Positions 61,200 to 64,000 of a stretch of 64,000 bases of DNA are shown piece by piece. Position 1 is the first letter of the stretch. Every line of letters begins with the position of its first letter. The position numbers were made by a program, and so were the translations under genes. Origin of the DNA: Apostichopus japonicus (taxonomy: Eukaryota > Echinodermata > Holothuroidea > Aspidochirotida > Stichopodidae); contig NC_092576.1 in NCBI RefSeq assembly GCF_037975245.1, forward strand, positions 446,501-510,500, read 5' to 3'. The notes under the pieces were generated by a model. The model ran no database searches. It had not been told where the DNA came from and saw only the letters and a program-made list of their open reading frames with translations.

Positions 61200-61526
61200 C
61201 ATTTACTTCTACCTGATACCCCACAACTACGTGGCTTGTATTTTCCATACAAGAATAGTTCCCTTCGTTCGATAAAGAGACGTTTCTGATATGTAATGAC
61301 TAATCCGATGGTATTAATTCACTATTTATTGGATTGATTGGATATAAATTTGCAAATAAAGTGTGGTTATTGTGATGCCATCTTCGTGAACTATAATGCG
61401 CTACATCCTCTCTAGTAGAACAATTCAGAATCAGGTCGTCGTGAAGATTAACAGTTATTGTTTGTCCAAGATTTATATCCGCAATGACGTGATAAATAAC
61501 ATCCAATATGACGAAAATGTTCACCA
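61200..61526 (-). pseudogene. Ig receptor, signal-peptide remainder plus first Ig domain, with an in-frame TAG
   Basis: Acceptor CCTTTCATTTCAG, donor AAATG|GTGAGT, 327 bases, phase 1 to 1. With the short exon at 62070-62088 it gives a hydrophobic leader (MSIQLPVVNIFVILDVIYHV, IAD), then INLGQTITVNLHDDLILNCS, SSRRWHHNNHTLF, LIPSD, a TAG stop (61302-61300), SLHIRNVSLSNEGNYSCMEN and VVGYQVEVN. The V-type Cys, Trp and Y-S-C are all there. Apart from the TAG the exon is intact. Confidence 0.72.
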
Positions 61527-61974
61527 CTGAAATGAAAGGCAATCATCTTGTACTATCTCTTCTATGTACTGTGATTGATGACGTCACTTTTTCACGACAG
61601 GCAACGTTTTCTTGTATAAAATCAGTGATATTGGTAATGTCTGTCCGTTCCTTTGTAAAGAACGAAGATAATCTGCCTGTAATCAATTGGCTGATAGGAA
61701 TATTAAAAGATGTCCGGGATTCTATTATTACCTCCACGAAAGTGTCCGTATTCTGATGGTTTGTTACAATGTTTCTAGACGGAGAGTTATGATTTCTTTC
61801 TTTATCGAAATCTTACTTTTATCTTTCTACTTGAAGCTTTTAGTCTCTCAACACGTTAGAATGTTACTTACTCTGGGGGATATATTTGTCGTTTATGTGT
61901 GGGATATATACACTGACTGTTCTACAGCTGTGCAAAAACAGTGTAATTGAGAAAATCTGTGAATAAAAACAACT

Positions 61975-62210
61975 GATGTTCTAGGTGGAAAGTTCAAACA
62001 ACGATGTGTGAATTAAAGATCAATAACAATGACAAACAGAGAAGAGAAAATGAAAATCATATTGCATACCTGGCAGTTGTATCGACATCTGAGAATGACA
62101 ACTGATATTCTAGATTGAGAGTGAAAACTACGACGGGTTACTCACAGAGCAATAGTAAGTTAAAATAACATTGCCTACTTGGCAATTGTATTGACATTAT
62201 GATAAGCACC
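61975..62210 (-). repeat. Diverged tandem duplication around the Ig receptor first exon
   Basis: Two units of about 110-120 bases share the ordered words GTTCTAG/ATTCTAG, GTGTGAATTAAAG-like and ATTGC(A/C)TAC(C/T)TGGCA(G/A)TTGTAT. Only the unit at 62070-62088 keeps a usable donor. Confidence 0.5.
62070..62088 (-). pseudogene. Ig receptor, short first coding exon (start of the signal peptide)
   Basis: ATG TCG ATA CAA CTG CCA G, then donor GTATGC. Phase 1 joins exactly to the exon at 61200-61526 and extends its hydrophobic leader to a normal signal peptide. A duplicated relative (ATG TCA ATA CAA TTG CCA, donor changed to AGTAGGC) lies at 62178-62198. Confidence 0.55.
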
Positions 62211-62497
62211 ATTAGCCGCGTGTGTTATTTTAGGTGTACGTTTACTTGTCACGATGACAATGCACTGAAAGATAATATGGGGGCAACATGTTTTGGTATG
62301 AGAAATTCAGTGGCTTGACTATAATCGATCTGAAAAAAAGTCAAATGCTGTAGTTTACGTCTTTGCTTGGTGCAACTGTGAACAATTATAGTATTAAAAG
62401 TGTCACTTTGAAAATCTAGTAATCAAATGCTTTAAAATACTCAATCGTTAAAATCTTTACTAATTGAACATCAAATAGGGTTCCATATACTCATAGC

Positions 62498-62600
62498 TGG
62501 TACAGTAATTATTGTTCATGTCCTGTCACGAACATGAAGTAGTAATTAATGATGTACGGTTGTGGGACATGAACAGTAGTTGTTGTACCAACCATTTAGT
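62498..62600. repeat. Imperfect inverted repeat, with a half copy at 62870-62945
   Basis: TGGTACAGTAATTATTGTTC / GAACAGTAGTTGTTGTACCA arms around AAGTAGTAATTAATGATG. The right half recurs as AAGTAGTAATTACTGATGCA at 62874. A small MITE-like hairpin. Confidence 0.6.
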
Positions 62601-62949
62601 TCATTAATACGCGATTCTAAAAGGAAGTAGTATCTATTCGTTTTATGCTATACTAGGTCAGGTATACATCCAAAATGACATTTCTTCGCTCTCGGCAGGA
62701 CGAATCGGCGTAATACAAAAGAGGTGTGAACTGGAATCAAGCGGTACCGAACCTCCTGTACTTCATCTCGTAGGAGTTCTCATCTTCATATACTATTTGT
62801 ACAGTCGCGCAGTTCTTTGCCTTACATGGGAAAAAGTTAACAGCTTTGCAGTTGTACAGTGCCACCTGTACCCAAAGTAGTAATTACTGATGCACGGTTG
62901 AGGGCCATGAACAGTATATAGTAGTTGCTGTATCAGCCATGAGTATCGG

Positions 62950-64000
62950 CTTAATAGGGAGATTTGAGGAAACGCATTTAACACTTTTAGTAATTGGAAT
63001 TCCTAGTTTCGTATCCAAAAGAAACTGCGTAAGAAAACCCAATGAAGTTTACATTCCAACCTTTCCCCGTTTTCATTGATCTCCACTTCAGGTTTTAACC
63101 TTACTGCAAAGATATTCGTCATGGTGTAATTATGTCATTCTTTAGTTAAATGTGTTGATTTGTCACACATTCGTTAGTTTGTCGTGGATATTTGTCTCAT
63201 GTATGTGCACTATCAGTTTACATTCCGAAAATTTCCCCCTTTGTTTATTTAATGGAGGATCGAGATGGTTTGACAGGATGGATTGAGTAAACGAGTAGGA
63301 TAGTAGTGGATGGAATGCTGGTGTGGCTCGGAGGAATTGGATAGGTGGGGTGGGTTGAGGTCATAATACTACGAGCATGGGCAAGCTGAGTGAAGAAAAG
63401 TGCAGGAAAGAGTGGAAGTAGTGCTAAGGTGGGTGGATGGAGGGGAATGGTAGGGGAATGGTAGGGTGGGATAGGGCTATGTTAAGATTACGTTTTCTCT
63501 GTTTTGCGGTGTTCACTTTCTAGAAGAGGAGGGTGCATTGGCGATTCGCCCTCGCAAGTGCTAAAAAAGCCCTCCTAAAGTACAATTACGAGTGCGAAAA
63601 ATAAAAGGGAAATAAAAGAAAATCACCCTCGTTATATCAGGTGTCTGTGTAAAATTAATTGTGACATGCGTTTGCTTTAGCTAGGGTTTGCAGTTGCTGC
63701 GCGAATCGCACAAACAGTTCTCACAATCCCGCATCAAATTTGATCAAATTTGAAACAGTGCGGGAGGGTTGCGCAAAATCACCGGGAACTTTTCGCACAG
63801 TCACTGGCAAATTACGGCCTCCACGAAGCAATTTCAGTACCAGCGACAATAACCTAAAATCCCCACAAATCTCCGACCACATGGTAGCCTTACTTCACAC
63901 TGCGTCAACATGGAAAATGTAGCCTAACCATCGGTTTGCAAAAAAAAAAGAAAAGCGTAGCTTAGTTTACAACTTTCAATTTGCTGGGAATCGGCATTTG
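62950..64000. other. No gene recognised
   Basis: Includes a purine-rich stretch (63250-63480) with GGATGGA and GGGGAATGGTAG repeats. No coding signal supported. Confidence 0.4.

Noticed and set aside
57183..61526. Frameshifts in the Ig locus as simple assembly error
   Set aside because: Not excluded, but the sialyltransferase (1,059 coding bases) and the THAP and membrane exons are lesion-free, and two of the lesions are stop-codon substitutions, not homopolymer indels.

Overview
This is a eukaryotic, intron-containing, AT-rich and heavily transposon-loaded genomic window. Long introns with GT..AG borders, an ST8Sia-type sialyltransferase, P2X7-like zinc-binding proteins, a THAP domain, an Ig-superfamily receptor and crowded hAT, Penelope, DIRS, LINE and SINE elements point to a marine invertebrate, most likely a deuterostome such as an echinoderm (inference; no species marker was seen).

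Layout. 0-4 kb: two P2X7-like loci transcribed divergently from about 1.3-2.3 kb, both with frameshifts, followed by a SINE whose head resembles U2 snRNA and which has a 16-bp target-site duplication. 6.5-8.0 kb: a THAP-domain gene on the minus strand. 9.3-10.4 kb: an interspersed repeat, TA tracts and the end of a Penelope-like element followed by a hammerhead-ribozyme motif. 10.9-23.5 kb: three copies of a ~2.1 kb composite element with inverted ends, two carrying the same inserted hAT MITE; a 78-unit GGAT satellite lies between them. 23.5-31.7 kb: repeats, a broken P2X7-like first exon and an hAT element with transposase remnants. 32.0-33.4 kb: nested hAT elements. 34.2-35.6 kb: a tandem array of 80-bp units with U2-like heads plus related SINE copies. 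36.2-37.5 kb: another hAT insertion. 37.65-46.49 kb: a complete three-exon sialyltransferase gene (minus, 352 codons), the clearest intact gene. 50.1-51.4 kb: a decayed DIRS-like element. 51.65-51.82 kb: a perfect 82-bp-arm palindrome made of two opposed hammerhead motifs. 53.6-55.1 kb: a LINE reverse transcriptase. 55.7-62.1 kb: an Ig-superfamily receptor locus (minus) with all exon phases preserved but several stops and frameshifts, interrupted by a second LINE fragment. 62.1-64 kb: no gene seen.

The host genes do not form a pathway. The sialyltransferase would act in the Golgi and the Ig protein at the cell surface; P2X7-like and THAP proteins are intracellular or nuclear families. The sialyltransferase reading frame is clean over 1,059 coding bases, which argues that the lesions in the Ig and P2X7-like loci are real decay and not poor base quality. 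The most unusual signals are the paired hammerhead palindrome and the U2-headed SINE with its amplified head array.
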